The notes beneath the pieces are model-generated. The model had not been told where the DNA came from and ran no database searches. It saw only the letters and a program-made list of their open reading frames with translations. This document shows positions 12,695 to 24,600 of a stretch of DNA of 64,000 nt, one piece after another. Every line of letters starts with the position of its first letter. The stretch's first letter is position 1. Location of the stretch: NCBI GenBank assembly GCA_004794785.1, contig SJOL01007640.1, forward strand, positions 1-64,000, written 5' to 3'. A program made the position numbers and the translations under genes. Source of the DNA: Opisthorchis felineus (lineage: Eukaryota; Platyhelminthes; Trematoda; Opisthorchiida; Opisthorchiidae).

Positions 12695-12740
12695 AATCAC
12701 CTGGTTGATTCGAATCACCTGGTTGATTCGAACCACCAGG
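12695..12740 (+). repeat. 18-bp tandem repeat, about 2.5 units
   Basis: The unit AATCACCTGGTTGATTCG occurs exactly twice (12695-12712 and 12713-12730), followed by a partial and altered third unit AACCACCAGG. A minisatellite-like array without recognised function. Confidence 0.85.
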
Positions 12741-13712
12741 TAAACGCAGTTCATCCATTTATCGTGACTTATCGAGTGCCGCTTAGTTATTCGTGTGTCA
12801 CCAACAAAAGCGTACTCCAAACTGTAGAGGCGATTGCAGTCAGTTTACCCATGCATTCCAAGTCCTGAAACAAATGTCCAAATCACTGTTTAGCTGTTTA
12901 TTGATTCAATGAGTTAGTGCACATGTTATAACTTGATGTGCCCACGACTTAGACGACGCAGCGTCTTCATTGTTCTACCCCTGACTTGTGGGTTTGTGGG
13001 CGCGCTCTTGTCTGCGTGTGCCATGTGTGACCCATCCTGTGCCCATCTCACCTGTCCTGTCCAGTCTTGCACTGTCGTTTAACCAGATGTCAAACAGCAA
13101 ACCACTGCTGTCCCACAAATGACTGAATTGACAAGTCTGAATTGACTACGTCTCTCCCGTTTTACTGGCGTGTTGTCCGCCGCACTATTTCTTGTTTTGT
13201 GGCTATCACTGCCCACGGCTCTGTTTGACCCCAAGGACGAGAATGATTGAGGTCTGTCATCTATACTCTGATTATTTTTCTCTGGACAGTACTGTGGGTT
13301 TTGCACCTCACATCTTGATACTGATATTGGTGATTGATCGACCAATGCGTTCTACGCAGGTGACATTGCACCAACCACGCGTCAACAGCACAGCGACCCA
13401 CTTCCAGATAGCCTTCTTACAAAGTATTCCACCTACTCGACTATTCCACCTGATGAGGTTGGTAGATAATCATCCCTTGTAACGTGAAGGTTAATATTAG
13501 TCTGAAATATGGGCAGTACTACCCGATGTTGCATCATCTCACACAGTCATCCTATTAAATAGTACTAACACACCAGATACGGGTCCAATGGGTCCCGATC
13601 AGATATCGAATGGGCAGCATTGACGTGGACCTGCTTGCGGCTCGGTCGGAATTAGACTAAGAAACACCAGAAAAGTTGTAGGCACTTTCCTAGGTTTGTT
13701 GCTCTTGTCCCA

Positions 13713-13741
13713 GCTTTCTCTTTCTCTCCCTCTTTCTCTTA
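13713..13741 (+). repeat. Pyrimidine-rich (CTTT/CTCT) tract
   Basis: A run made almost only of C and T, of simple-repeat type. It is not followed by a convincing exon. Confidence 0.6.
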
Positions 13742-13963
13742 AAGTACAGTTATGATGACATTCGTAAAGTAACAAGTCTAGTTGACTTGCCTTTTCTGGC
13801 CTTACCCTAACGACAAATTCTACCAACCACTGACCACTTATTTCATCTGTGAAGCGATAGCGATAATGACAATTTATCAGTGGTATACAGGAGCAATGAC
13901 ATCCGCATCCATTTCACACTTTCAGCCCATGTTTGCAATCTAGAAGAAATCTTGCACATACAG

Positions 13964-14728
13964 TGGGTACAGAGTTCGTGCGGTACGCTTAGAGCTTACG
14001 AACGGTAACTGCACGCTTATGCACTTCTACCGATTGATCGTTACTTCCAAGCTTCGAACGATGCGCCTGCCTCGTGAATCAGCACTTGCATAACCCTTAT
14101 CCATCAGCCGACGAACACAACAGTAGAACTAGGCTACAACCAGTGCGCGCCACTGCTCAAATGAAAATATTTGCACAACCTAGATGATTTATTCATAACT
14201 GTGCATTACTAGCGGTCTCATTCTTCATCCGAGGAAAAAAAGGGTTCTGTTTAATAATCGCTCTAGTTAGTAATTTGTGAATGACACACGCATATGGGTC
14301 TGATGCACTTATGGATGGTATTGGCTGTGTCCCTTACCACTTGAACCGCTTTGAACGTCTTGGTAACCTATCGTTCGACCAATTGATTGCTTGTAAACCA
14401 CTGTTCCGAACATTAGCGGGCAAAATTTTCAGTTCTTGCCTTGAAATCGGATATAACGAACGACTGAATTGTTTTTCTCATTCAGGTGAGCAATTTGACA
14501 GTGTGCGAAAGGATCTAAGGTACCGCTAAACTTGATCAAACCACCTCCAAAGGGTGGAAAACACAAGGGGGCCGTTTTTCTGTGGATTCGCGACCAAATC
14601 ATGGCTTACAGACAACACTGTAGTGGACATTTACCCGATGGCTACCTTGTGAGCGGGTGCTTTAATCTCAGCTCAGTCATGCAAATGCAAGGGGACATCA
14701 TCTGGCGAAATGACTTTTTGGTACTTAG
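13964..14728 (+). CDS. Candidate internal exons of an unidentified gene (three exons)
   Basis: Three exons chain in phase: 13964-14004 (41 bases, donor GTAACT), 14486-14519 (34 bases, acceptor TTTTTCTCATTCAG, donor GTACCG) and 14672-14728 (57 bases, acceptor TTTAATCTCAG, donor GTAGCA). The joined peptide contains VRLELTNGEQFDSVRKDL and then SVMQMQGDIIWRNDFLVL. Exon sizes are very small, as often seen in trematode genes. The strength is the phase agreement and the two strong acceptors; the weakness is short length and a weak first acceptor. A loose resemblance to 'VR-DL' helices of dynein heavy chain C-terminal regions was noted but is not strong enough to name the gene. The string CAGGTGAGC at 14483 could also act as a donor for the open frame that starts at 14281. 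Confidence 0.33.
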
Positions 14729-15264
14729 GTAGCACAAACACCCAGTGAGTGGTGGATTCGGGACATAAATTAATCGCAAACTCTTACTCGTGTCGAAATT
14801 GGCCGTCGGTAACAACCAAGTTGCCAGTTCGATTCCGGTTACTTTATCAAAATTGTGAAGTATCCAGTAGTCTGAATATCAGAGTGGCGTTGGATACCTA
14901 GTTGGATCAACTGCTTGAAAGGTTCCTAACAGCGTAATGAAGGTCACTACCAAGAGAACTGACTAAATCCAAGTTAGGCGAAATGACAGGTTATCAGTTG
15001 TACCCAGCCACGTATATCATTGTCGGTTTTGGACCGTACAAACTACAGTACATGACTAAAAGCAGTAATCAGTGAAGTGTTAGTTACTGCGAATAGGTTC
15101 ATTTACTTGTACGTATTTTTGGAATCTGGTGATGCACAGATATCCTAGGTGACACGACATCTTCTCAGGCTTTTTGTTCAGACGGTATGACATAAGGCTC
15201 TCTTATTTGACAGTGTCATATAGGTAGAAGTATAACAATGTTATTAATAAATCGGTTTCCACAG

Positions 15265-15584
15265 GAATGTTTGTCGAAGCAGTTGCTGAATCACGAAGAA
15301 ACAGAGAAAAAAGCGTTCTCTTTCTTATGGCGACTTCATGAACACAACAAACTTGCGTGGTATGTTGCTGCTAACTACAGTCCATTTTTGATGATTCTAC
15401 CATGGACCTACCATCATAGTGTCATTCATGGTTCTGTCGGTAATTAAAGTCCTTCGATTCCCATGAAAAATGCACTGCAGTTATCTTCGGATAGTCACAT
15501 ACAAACAACTCCTAACATTACAAAGCCTGTCAGGTCAGCTCGGGAGTCGACGGCACTCCTTATATTTGTTTTACTACGGAACAG
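15265..15584 (+). CDS. Candidate exon pair, possibly the same gene as 13,964-14,728
   Basis: Exon 15265-15359 follows a good acceptor (TCGGTTTCCACAG) and ends at a GTATGT donor; it reads ECLSKQLLNHEETEKK, then AFSFLWRLHEHNKLAW across the junction. Exon 15481-15584 begins with the one base needed and reads YLRIVTYKQLLTLQSL to a GTTAGT donor. The pair is in phase with itself. It is not directly in phase with the exon ending at 14728, so a missing exon would be needed if they are one gene. An alternative small exon at 15182-15223, with a very strong acceptor, fits the upstream phase but not 15265. No domain is recognised. Confidence 0.3.
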
Positions 15585-17793
15585 GTTAGTTAGCAGTGAA
15601 CCGCACAGCGTTTACTGAACTACCACAAGCTTCTGAACCTGTAGGTGTCCACAAACTCCGTAATTCAATGCGCAATAAGTTTTGTGTGAACTAAGCCATG
15701 GCAGTACGTCAAGACAGGTCTCAGAAAAGTTATCCAGGTTTCCGTTTCAACTAAATGAGGTTCTACCTCGCAAATGCAATTGATTGCTGACAGGTATGCG
15801 GTTACGCGCCTTGTCAGTGTAGTACTATGCCAGTTGTTCCACATCTGCTGGATGTAAAATCGATGAAATTCTCACTGTATACAGGGTCTAATGGCTCATT
15901 TGTGTAGACTGGCATAGAATACATGACTTGAGTGCACTGCGTCTGAAACCTTTGACATGCGTGGTGATCTGTAGTGTGAACAACAAACTCTCCCTTCAAC
16001 CAGTGGGTGAAGGTTGTACTGAGTCCAACGTTAATCGCTATAACGACCCGTGCAGGAGAATGCCGTTTTGCACGGACGCTAATTTTCTCCGCATTTTTAC
16101 AAATATATGGACTTAGATTCCACCATCCCCCGGGAAAAAACTTTCTACAAACATCCCCTGATAGAGGGTGTCCATAACTGGATGTCATGGTGTGTGAATT
16201 GTTTCTTACTGGCATGTTATATTCTACTGGGATTCGGCCTTCAGAGAGCGGCGTACTTATTCAGAATTAATCGTTTTGCTATTAAAATTATGTACGAATT
16301 TTATATTGTTGCGAATCAATCGAAGTAGCGTTTCTAATAGGCAATTTTGATGGTTTATCCCGGGGACACGCCCGCTATAAGTTTCAAATCAAGCCTTAAA
16401 CGAGTGTGGATCAGATTAGGTTTCTGTGTGTATATGGTGTAGATGGGATTTCTCTCCTTTGTCAATGGGTCGAGCGTTGTGTTAAACCCAGTATCAACCA
16501 GATACTTCAACAACAAAGAGAAGAGCAGCGGTTAAGTCGGTGTACATAATCGGGGACTGGGCTTAGATGTGTGATTTTCCCGACATTTTTATCCATATTC
16601 ATCCTATGAGGACAGATATCGGTATCATTGAGTATTAACCGGAGAATACATGTTTCACTTCCACGAAATATCTGTGGAAGCTCGAGTTTGCTTGCTCCCC
16701 AAGTCATTGCTGCACACGGTTAGGTAATTCTACCGATTGGGTAAGGCAGAACTCATGACGAGGCATAGCTAAACACTGGAATACCATTCACAGTAATCTT
16801 CCCGGGTTGGCGTGCTTGTCCGATGGTTTATCGTTTTATACAAGTGTTTCGCACAGTCGATGCAATTTGGCATTCTTGAGTTGGGTGGCGATATGATTTT
16901 GAGTTTAACAATGGCTAAAAGAAACCTAGAATTTTGCTTTCTAAATCGATAGTACAACCCTCGATATCTGGGGCGGTGTCCTGAAAAAGAATTCACATTG
17001 GGCCAAAAACAATTTCAATATACCAAACTTGTGTCCTGTATTTTCATTATGGAAGGGTGCTTTTGTAAAAAGAACAGTTTTCAAAAGGTGTAAATGCCCT
17101 CGCAGCAATTGCACATGCCCGTGGTATGCCAGAATATGCTAGCATGTTGAGTCCATTCCGCTGCGGGAAAGATTTTCTGATTCCCAGTTTAGCTAGAATT
17201 TGTAAATTCATATTATAGTTAAATTTGCTAGTGCAATTCCAAGAGTAGCGTTGAGGGGAAAACCCCCGAATTCCGCAGAATAGGCAATTTCTAAAGTTGG
17301 GATACAATGTGATCCGTTGATGCTACGTGGATAACCGCTTTTCTAAAATGGCCGAAAATAGCTCTGTTGCTTACTTTTCACGTGAAGGCAGTGCAAGTTG
17401 GCAGTCTTCCGTTAGGTGACATCCACCGGCCACAGCGCATAACACAGCGGAGGCGGACAGTGTTTTCTCTGAGTTGGTGTAAAGATGGACCATAACTTTC
17501 TCAAGTGAAACATGTTAAGGGTGTGAAACTAAATTATTTGTGTGTCGAATATTTGCTTCACTACAACACTTGTATTTTGTGTGCTACTTCACGTGTAGAC
17601 TTCATAAACTACACTCAACGATGTCCATTAATTTGGCTGGTTACGTTGCATTGGACTGATAACCACAAAGTTGGATCGCGGCCCAACTGAGACTTTGTCA
17701 GCACGAGGGTGCAGGTAAATCTACGGCTATATACTCAGCCGTAAACTTATCTACCGCTAAAGTTGGACTCAACTGAACTCAAATGTATCAAAT
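15585..17793. other. Stretch without a supported gene
   Basis: A 133-codon minus-strand frame at 15,814-16,215 and several shorter frames have no motif and no convincing splice context. I see nothing else here. Confidence 0.4.
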
Positions 17794-18310
17794 GAACATC
17801 AGCCGAATTTCTCATTTATAACAGTCTTCGAATGAATACGTTTCACAGAGGCTGCCTCATTTTTCAGTTGGAACCATTTCCGAGATATCAAGGTATTTCT
17901 CTTGACCCAACACTACACTATCTGACCTCCAAAAAGGGGCGAGACTTGTAGTATGTTTTCGAAGAGTCTTCTCGAACCCTGTCAAAAATCAGCATGTAGT
18001 GACCGAACAAGTCAACTGGATTGGATCGATGGCGCTACTGCGTTGCCGGAATTAGTCCAGTTAAAACATTCTTGATCACACCCTGCCTCCACAGCGCTGT
18101 GAGACGTGGGTGTTGGAATCCAGTGCGGGTTTTCCTCTCGTCGTGGAGATTTTCACTAGGATCATGAGGACCAGTTATACGGTACAACACCACTTACGTA
18201 CATGTGGTATTCAAGTAGGAAATGAGAATGATGGGAACTCAAGAACTACGCCTACCTGATAAGCCATAAGAAGAGTGAATTACCGAAGTTTTTTCAACAA
18301 CCTGTTAAGG
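17794..18310 (+). mobile_element. Hammerhead repeat, copy 2 (decayed and split)
   Basis: The head block is recognisable at about 17794-17900: GCCGAATTTCTCATTTAT, then GCCTCATTTTTCAGTTGG and CGAGATATC, matching the copies at 50.6 and 57.5 kb. The ribozyme part lies at about 18205-18290, with TTCAAGTAG and CGCCTACCTGATAAGCC. About 300 unrelated bases separate the two, where the full-length copy has only about 30, so a later insertion is inferred. The core has changed from CTGATGA to CTGATAA and from GAAA to GAAT, so this ribozyme should be dead. Confidence 0.65.
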
Positions 18311-18967
18311 TTGATCAGCAGAACCAGTAGGTGCGATGATATCCTTTTGGATTTAACATAACCATCCATGGCTGAAGAAGACTTAAATGTTGTCGAAAAT
18401 TGTGCTATAAGTAATGAAGTTTTATGAAACTTATGAGGAAAATATTCTCTGGACACACAGTTTGCTTAGGAGTTTGAGGGACTCTGAACGAGGTTTTGTG
18501 TGTTCTCCATGTGAGTGTTCTTGGTACCAGCAATCAACCACATTCACGTAATAGAAGACTGTTCAACCGTCTTAAGTCTAAGCGATTTATTATCCGGTAC
18601 ATATTGGATAGTTTCCACTTTCGACCACCTTTGATCGAAAGTCCTGACCGGTAAAGCGAGTGGCTGTAGCAAAAGTGAGTCGTGTCACTTTCATCCTGAT
18701 ATCTCCGTTGAGTTGGGGATACACACTGCTTTGGTTATGCACATGCAACAGTTTATTATTGTACTTGTACTACTGAATTCATCTAGATTTTCAACAATTT
18801 CAATCCTAAGACTTCATATGTATCTGGACATAAATGCTCTTTGTGTGCAACCTGAAATGACAGATAGCAGCAATGGCAACTTGAGATTAAAGTTGACAGG
18901 GGCCCTGGATATTGAATTTAGTTTGCTGGCTTTCGTTGGTTGTTGTCACAACGTGCTGTTCTTTCAG

Positions 18968-19024
18968 GGATTATACATATTGCATCTAAAACCATCACAA
19001 AATAACCGAAACATTGTTGCTTAG
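18968..19024 (+). CDS. Weak candidate terminal exon next to a repeat insertion
   Basis: After a strong acceptor (GTGCTGTTCTTTCAG) an open frame begins GLYILHLKPSQNN and stops at TAG, 19,022-19,024. That stop is made by the tail of the inverted hammerhead repeat beginning at 19,022. If this is an exon, the repeat insertion changed the end of the protein. No upstream exon was joined, so it may equally be chance. Confidence 0.15.
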   Translation, partial: GLYILHLKPSQNNRNIVA

Positions 19025-19152
19025 ACGTAACACACTACTCCTAAGGTTGCTGAAAACTCCTCGACAGCCCACGACCGGTTTCGACCTTCTTGTACCTCAT
19101 CAAATAGGCGCAGCCTCCGTGTCTCCGTCAATCCTATGTTCTACTTGAAACA
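19022..19152 (-). mobile_element. Hammerhead repeat, copy 3 (5'-truncated)
   Basis: On the minus strand this copy starts at GTTTCAAGTAGAACATAGG and ends with GTGTTACGTCTA. Its core reads TTGATGA in place of CTGATGA. Stem II has lost pairing, while GAAACCGGTC and the stem I strands GCCTAT/GTGGGC are kept. The ribozyme is probably inactive through the C-to-T change in the core. The copy faces copy 2 about 700 bases away in the opposite orientation. Confidence 0.8.
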
Positions 19153-20516
19153 AAAACATTAATTTACTTCAGTTCACTATCAGAAGTCCTTATACTTCTT
19201 CTTAGTCCTTAAGCGTAGTTATCTCTTGTTATAGTGCTGCCACCTCAAGAGGGCGGCATCGCCTTTGTGGGGCGGGTGTACGTGCTTCATCAGACAATTA
19301 TCTGAAAAACCCGGAGTGAGGTGGCAGTTAGTCTAAATACCCCCAATTTCCCTATGTTTGTGCCAAATCTCCGTTTAAAAGAGCGCATTACTGCGGTTGT
19401 CTGTCAGTATCGAAAAAGTACCCTTTCACCAGTATACGCAGTAGTATTTCTATTTTGAAAGAATATCTTGACACACTACAGAGAATCCACTATTCTATAG
19501 GCTACCCGTCATAGGGGAACTAGAGGGTCCCGTGAGCATCTAAATCAAACAAAAGTTGTAGTCAAGTGGCCCAGTGGGCAGGAAGCTTTTCAGAAAACAC
19601 CAGAGGTTTCCGTTTTGAGACCAGTCCACTTCAATATCGTCCGTGCCAGGTTTGTATATCCCACCGGAACCGGACGCTAATGTGAAATCCTCAGTTTCAC
19701 AACCCACCACACCTGATAAATGCTGTGGGGCAATGTTTTGTAACTGAAACATTGCTAGCACACTCATACACGCACAAGCAAACGAAAAAAAACACGTGAC
19801 AAAAAGGGTTGCAATGGAGCAATAGGCGGTTGGTAGGAATAATCAGGGTGGGCACAATAGAGCAAACTGAGTGAGCATATCTTTTATCCGAATATGCTGC
19901 AGCTGTTTTTGTCAAAACAAATCTTGATACTTGCACCAGGTTAACACTCTTCCGCCAACTGGAGCGTTAATCGCTACATTGAAAGGTTGATTAGCCATGC
20001 CCACTCCCTTGCAGGTTGAGTATGAGGGCATTGGTAAAGTTGCTTTTGATATGCGTCCTACTCATTCGTGCATCTCCCCTCGAGCAACGCAAGTAAAGTC
20101 TTTCAACCAACTGGAAACGACGTGTGTTCAAGCTGCACACCGACAGAAATCGAGAAACAGTCTTGCCTTTTTTCATATAGAACGGCAGTCAACGAATTTA
20201 TGCTCTGACACTATGTCCAGCGTTCACTCGAAAAGTATGATCACTGAGTAAATGAGCAACTTTTCAGTTCAAAACACCAGGTGACAAATGTTAAAGCTTT
20301 CGCGATCGATTTCTCTGAACAGACCAAACAAAAGAAAGAGTAAAATCGTGAAAACCACTTGCATGAAAACTAATCAGGCATTGTGGCCATCGTTCCCATG
20401 ATCAGATCATGGAATTGGCGCTAAAAGTACAGTGGCTTTCCGAATGTTTGTGTGTGCGAACTACAATTTCTTCATCTGTGGCCAGCCACGGACGTTGAAC
20501 GAATTTCGATAGAGAG
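19153..20516. other. Stretch without a supported gene; possible 5' flank of the next exon
   Basis: No motif, repeat or exon is supported. The 3' part may contain the promoter and 5' UTR of the candidate gene that starts at 20,517, but no TATA box or initiator is evident. Confidence 0.35.
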
Positions 20517-20705
20517 ATGGGCGCTGTTCAGAGTATTCTGAATGTAGCAGCAAATGTAACCAGACGATCAGCGAATGAACCGTCTGGTGAGATGACAGTC
20601 ATTGAAACACGGGTCAATGGTTCGAGAGTGTATGAGCTGATTCTTGACAAATTGATGTGGTTAGGTGATGGTGGTTTCCTCAGCCACGCGAAACGGGTCA
20701 ATTAG
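20517..20705 (+). CDS. Candidate first exon of an STK16-like protein kinase
   Basis: The frame starts MGAVQS, a fitting N-myristoylation signal (Gly2, Ser6). It then reads TVIETRVNGSRVYELILDKL followed by LGDGGF. The last string matches the glycine-rich ATP loop of the STK16/NAK kinase group (LGEGGF), and the N-terminal 'MG...TVI--N--RY---KL' layout matches STK16, a myristoylated Golgi kinase. Two or three extra residues (MW) sit between KL and LGDGGF, and the frame stops at TAG soon after. The exon must therefore end earlier, perhaps at the TTAG/GTGATG site near 20,665 or the weak CGG/GTCAAT site near 20,696, or the locus is a pseudogene. A strong donor-like GTGAGA also lies upstream at 20,586. 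I searched downstream for ALKR- and HRDLKP-encoding exons on this strand and found none, so the rest is unconfirmed. Confidence 0.3.
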   Translation: MGAVQSILNVAANVTRRSANEPSGEMTVIETRVNGSRVYELILDKLMWLGDGGFLSHAKRVN

Positions 20706-21034
20706 ATAACAGTGACCACTGAACGCGCCCGGTCCACCAAAATTTATTGTCTGACTAAAGTGTGCACTACGTGCAATTACTGGTACCACATCGATGACTA
20801 GATAAGGCGAACAGTAGCCAATGTAACTCAAGCGTGTACATGGTTCCACTAGCTCCGAGTTCGGTATTTTATGACTGCATCACTAGCAACGAACAATGGA
20901 GAGTTTTATTGCTTTGTTTTGTACATCCTAATCAGGGAACTGTAAGATTTGCTGACCACATCATAAGATCCGTCAGAACCAGGTTCATGGCTAACTGAAA
21001 TGTACTGAACAAGTGATTCATTAGAAAGCTGAGT

Positions 21035-21611
21035 TCATGAAAGCAAGAAAGCAAAGCAAAGGAAGAAATGGAATCGAACTGCTCCCAAAGCATTTAAGTA
21101 ACGCTCGTCAGCTGGAAAAATTCTCAGAACAATCCTCATGGTTTCTTGCGTGTGCGCTGGCTCAACTACCCTAATTGGTATTCGTAAAGTAGTACTCAGT
21201 CCGATGTAAAGCAAAGATTCGGCCATATCCGCAGTATCTAGCTCTCGATTCTTCTGAAAGAGCACAAACAATAGATTTTTAGCCTCGTCAACAGTTCGTG
21301 AGAGAACTCCCGTCGCTAGGCCTTCTCCTTTACCATCTTCTCACTGTTGAGCAAGTGCTTGTTAGACGTGATGAGCCCTTAGAATCATCTGGGGCTTGTG
21401 TTTGTTGTTTGTTCTAGTAAGCGATGTTTATCCTCATCAAAGGTATAGCTGGAGGCAATCGATTTCTGATAGTAAGTTTGTAGTGACCACAGAACCGGTG
21501 CTGGTTTGTTTGAGTGTCTGGTTCAATGTGGCCGTTTACTCTCTTACGCCACATCTGATTACTCTACCTGTCTTTGAATCAAAGCGTCTAGATGAGATTG
21601 ATACTGTTGGA
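21035..21611 (-). CDS. Candidate exon pair, possibly of an OTULIN-like deubiquitinase
   Basis: On the minus strand, exon 21,611-21,568 (44 bases) reads QQYQSHLDALIQRQ to a GTAGAG donor in phase 0. It joins exon 21,253-21,035, which follows an excellent acceptor (TTTGTGCTCTTTCAG). The second exon reads KNRELDTADMAESLLY, then TLRIPIRVVEPAHTQETM and RIFPADERY, and runs to TGA. The spacing of the L-E/D-M helix, the TL-I-V strand, T-E and the IFP-D string loosely follows the C-terminal part of the OTULIN/FAM105 OTU domain. The final EDDRHYN block with the catalytic His is not present, so a further exon after an internal donor (for example GTAGTT after PIR) would be required. The family assignment is tentative; the acceptor of the first exon is weak. 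Confidence 0.27.
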
Positions 21612-21619
21612 CTGCAGTG

Positions 21620-24600
21620 ACCACTGACCTGTTACAAGTGCCCATGTTCCAAACAAAAACCCTTCCCATTCTCACTTCTTTCGATAAGAAGCGATTCGAA
21701 TTTTTTGACCAGATCAATAAATCACACAATGTTGTCTGAAGAGAGTGAGGAGTTTTCAGCTTTTCGAGTCGAATGTGTCCTATGATGCTATAAAGAACAA
21801 ATATGAATCTCTTATAGAAATCGTGCATATGAATGATAACACTTTCTGCAATGCCACCGCGAGAGTAGAAGAAACCCACACAGTCTGATCGGAATCAACC
21901 CGACAACGTTGCTAGGGCTTTGGGTTTGGCTGGACCGGTTTCAGTTACATTATTCCACTGCATAACCTAAGAGTATTCAGCCAGTGCTAAAGAAGGGAAG
22001 AAACGGAGGTACTGGATGAAGTTGTGAAACGTGAATATCCCCAGTAATTTTTGAATAAAAAGGGCGATATGGAAGAAAGGCAACAACAAAGCGGAGGTGA
22101 TAAGACAGCAACTTGTTAGGGAGCACAAAAAATGCAAGGGGAGTACCACTGGACTTTCTAGAAGAAGTTGATTAGTCAAATTTGCTAGTCGATAGCTACA
22201 GATCAGCAGGGACTGAACCGAACAACTGGTTTATTTTTTAACGAGTTACAGAAGTGTGGAATTACTTCACGCAATCAGAAATCCTTGAACCTCTCACTTA
22301 ACTGGAAATCCCGTGCTCGTGACTGGTCATTTCGTGTATCAATAACGGTCATTTTTTAAGCGATGGCAATCACAGGCATTTTGTATTACAACCTGGAACG
22401 GGACATCTAACTCAATCAAAAATTATCGAGAGACCGAGCGTGAGAACTCTTACGTCCTGTCAGTCCGAATCTGCCAACTCAGGTCCGTCTACCAGCTGGA
22501 GATGTATGCATGATTTTCAGTACCGATAAAGACAAAGTGGACTGGGGTGGATTCGCGTGTCGCACATGCAGTGGCGTTTCATTCCTTAACTTTCAAGGGC
22601 AGGTTGTGCTGTAAGGCCGGAATTGCTACTCGCTAATTTCATCCGAAACACATCGTGTCAGCCTATTCAACCTCTCCCTTTTCCTTCCCTTCGAAGCAAC
22701 TCGTTTCAATTGTTTGACTGGTTCGGTTACTCAGCCATTCGGTATTCAAGCATTAAGTAGAGTTTAGAGGAAACCGTTCGAAAAAAATCTATTGATCCTT
22801 CCTTGTTTATCCACAAATTAAATCCTGTTGAACTGTGAAGTGAATCTTAAAAAACAAAGCAGGGGGAATTATGAACAGTATGTGTTTTCACTACTTTTTC
22901 CTAGCATCCTTCGTCAACCAAACAAAGATTCAGAGCTGGCGTCCGGGAATACTTCACTTTAGTACAATATCCTAAAATTCCACAACCCATTTGGCTGACG
23001 GAGCAGAAGTACAAGAGGACAGTTTTTTTCAAATGTTGTTTTTAAGCCCATAAGGCATGAGATTTAAAACACCGTACGTTTATGCGTACACACCTACTCG
23101 CGTGCATGCTTTGTTCCTGTTCGTTGATCCATTGCGTCCGTGTTCAGGGTCCGTGCATCCTTTGTAGCTTAATTTAGTTGTATGTCAAAACGGTATATTT
23201 GTGGACATCGTAGCAGACTGTGTGCAACAGGTGTATCGAATATGTCAGCATTTGACTACAACTGGGAAATAACAAATTAAGGACGTTCCATCCGTGTTGC
23301 ATTTTCTTTGCCGAAAGCCTTTCTATTCGAATAGCTGATGAGCTGAACCGCGCTAAACGAGTGCAACAATTGCTGTCTAACGAAACGCTACTGAATTGGT
23401 TACAAATAGGTGGCAACGGGATAGGACAAGGTTAAGGATATAGACTTTCACCACACACTCGTCAAAATATCCTATTCTTGTACACCTGGGTTTGATCATT
23501 CGATTACAAGGTCTGGAATAACTTTGGGTACAAACTAATTCATATCCTTATCACCAAGAAAAGTGTCTGATGACACACCAGGCTTTGGCTGTCAACTGCA
23601 ATTAATGAATGGGGTTAAACATGCCACTTTTAATGTTGAAAATGACAGAAGAAGAAGGCAGTTTGCGCTGAATGATATCGTTTCGAAAGCTTTTATCAAC
23701 CTCAGTAGGCATCAAATAGGGAGCGAATAAACTAACGTGAAATACATGACAAAAGTTCATAGTTCATATCCATACTGTAATGTAAAACACGATAAAAGTG
23801 GACCCAATGTTTGTCCCAGGCCTCTCCGTGAACCAGGGTTTAGCTTGAATAGTGTACTCAATACATGTGCAAGATAGATCAACAAACGGCGTAACAACTG
23901 TAGAGGCTGAAGAAACGTCATTCCAATGGGCACAGTCGATAAGGTGTTTGTCACCGGAAAAATGGGGATTCCCACCAAACGTAGAACGGCGATTACTGGA
24001 TTGACCTCAGTTGATCAAGATATACTCGAAGACATATTCTCTAACCTCCGTCTCAATTCTTGCTATATAGGTATGATTGCAAGAACTAAATAAACCTTAG
24101 TTTCAAGGGCAGTTGTGGAAATGTTGTGATTAGAAGCAATGGCATATTCGTGGTCCTTCGCTGCGAACATAGCTGTGCTGCAATCATGCTTTTCGCCACA
24201 CCATTGGTGGTAAATAGGCAAACACTTCTATACGGTCAATTTCACCCCGGCTCGAGGGCGAGTTTCACTGTGGTGCAATATATAACTTCCCCGATAATTG
24301 ATTTTTCTGTGTGTTTACATGTGGATCTGTAGCGCTCAAGTGTGTCTGGTGCACAGATTTATCTAAAACGAAGTACTGTATTCAACAAAAACTTTGAAGG
24401 TTCTTACAGTGCTTCATTCAAGTAGGTTTACGACAAAGTGAACGCCTCGTCGTCTCATTCAATTTTTTGGTTACCTAGACGATGGAGATAAGGTAGTTGT
24501 TGTTCTCGATTCCATTTTTGAAGTGGAAGTTCTGATGATGTAAAACAAAGACGAGGAACACTTCTATCTGGCAGTGTTAATGAGCACTGACGAAAATATC

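Noticed and set aside
14788..14845. tRNA B-box-like string (AGTTCGATTCCGG)
   Set aside because: No convincing A box at tRNA spacing and no second copy in the window; similar doubtful strings near 2,255, 25,740 and 32,450 were also left out.
15814..16215. Minus-strand frame with EFVVHT-DHHA, thought of as a Gypsy RNase H
   Set aside because: Only a few residues fit and the surrounding catalytic acids are absent.
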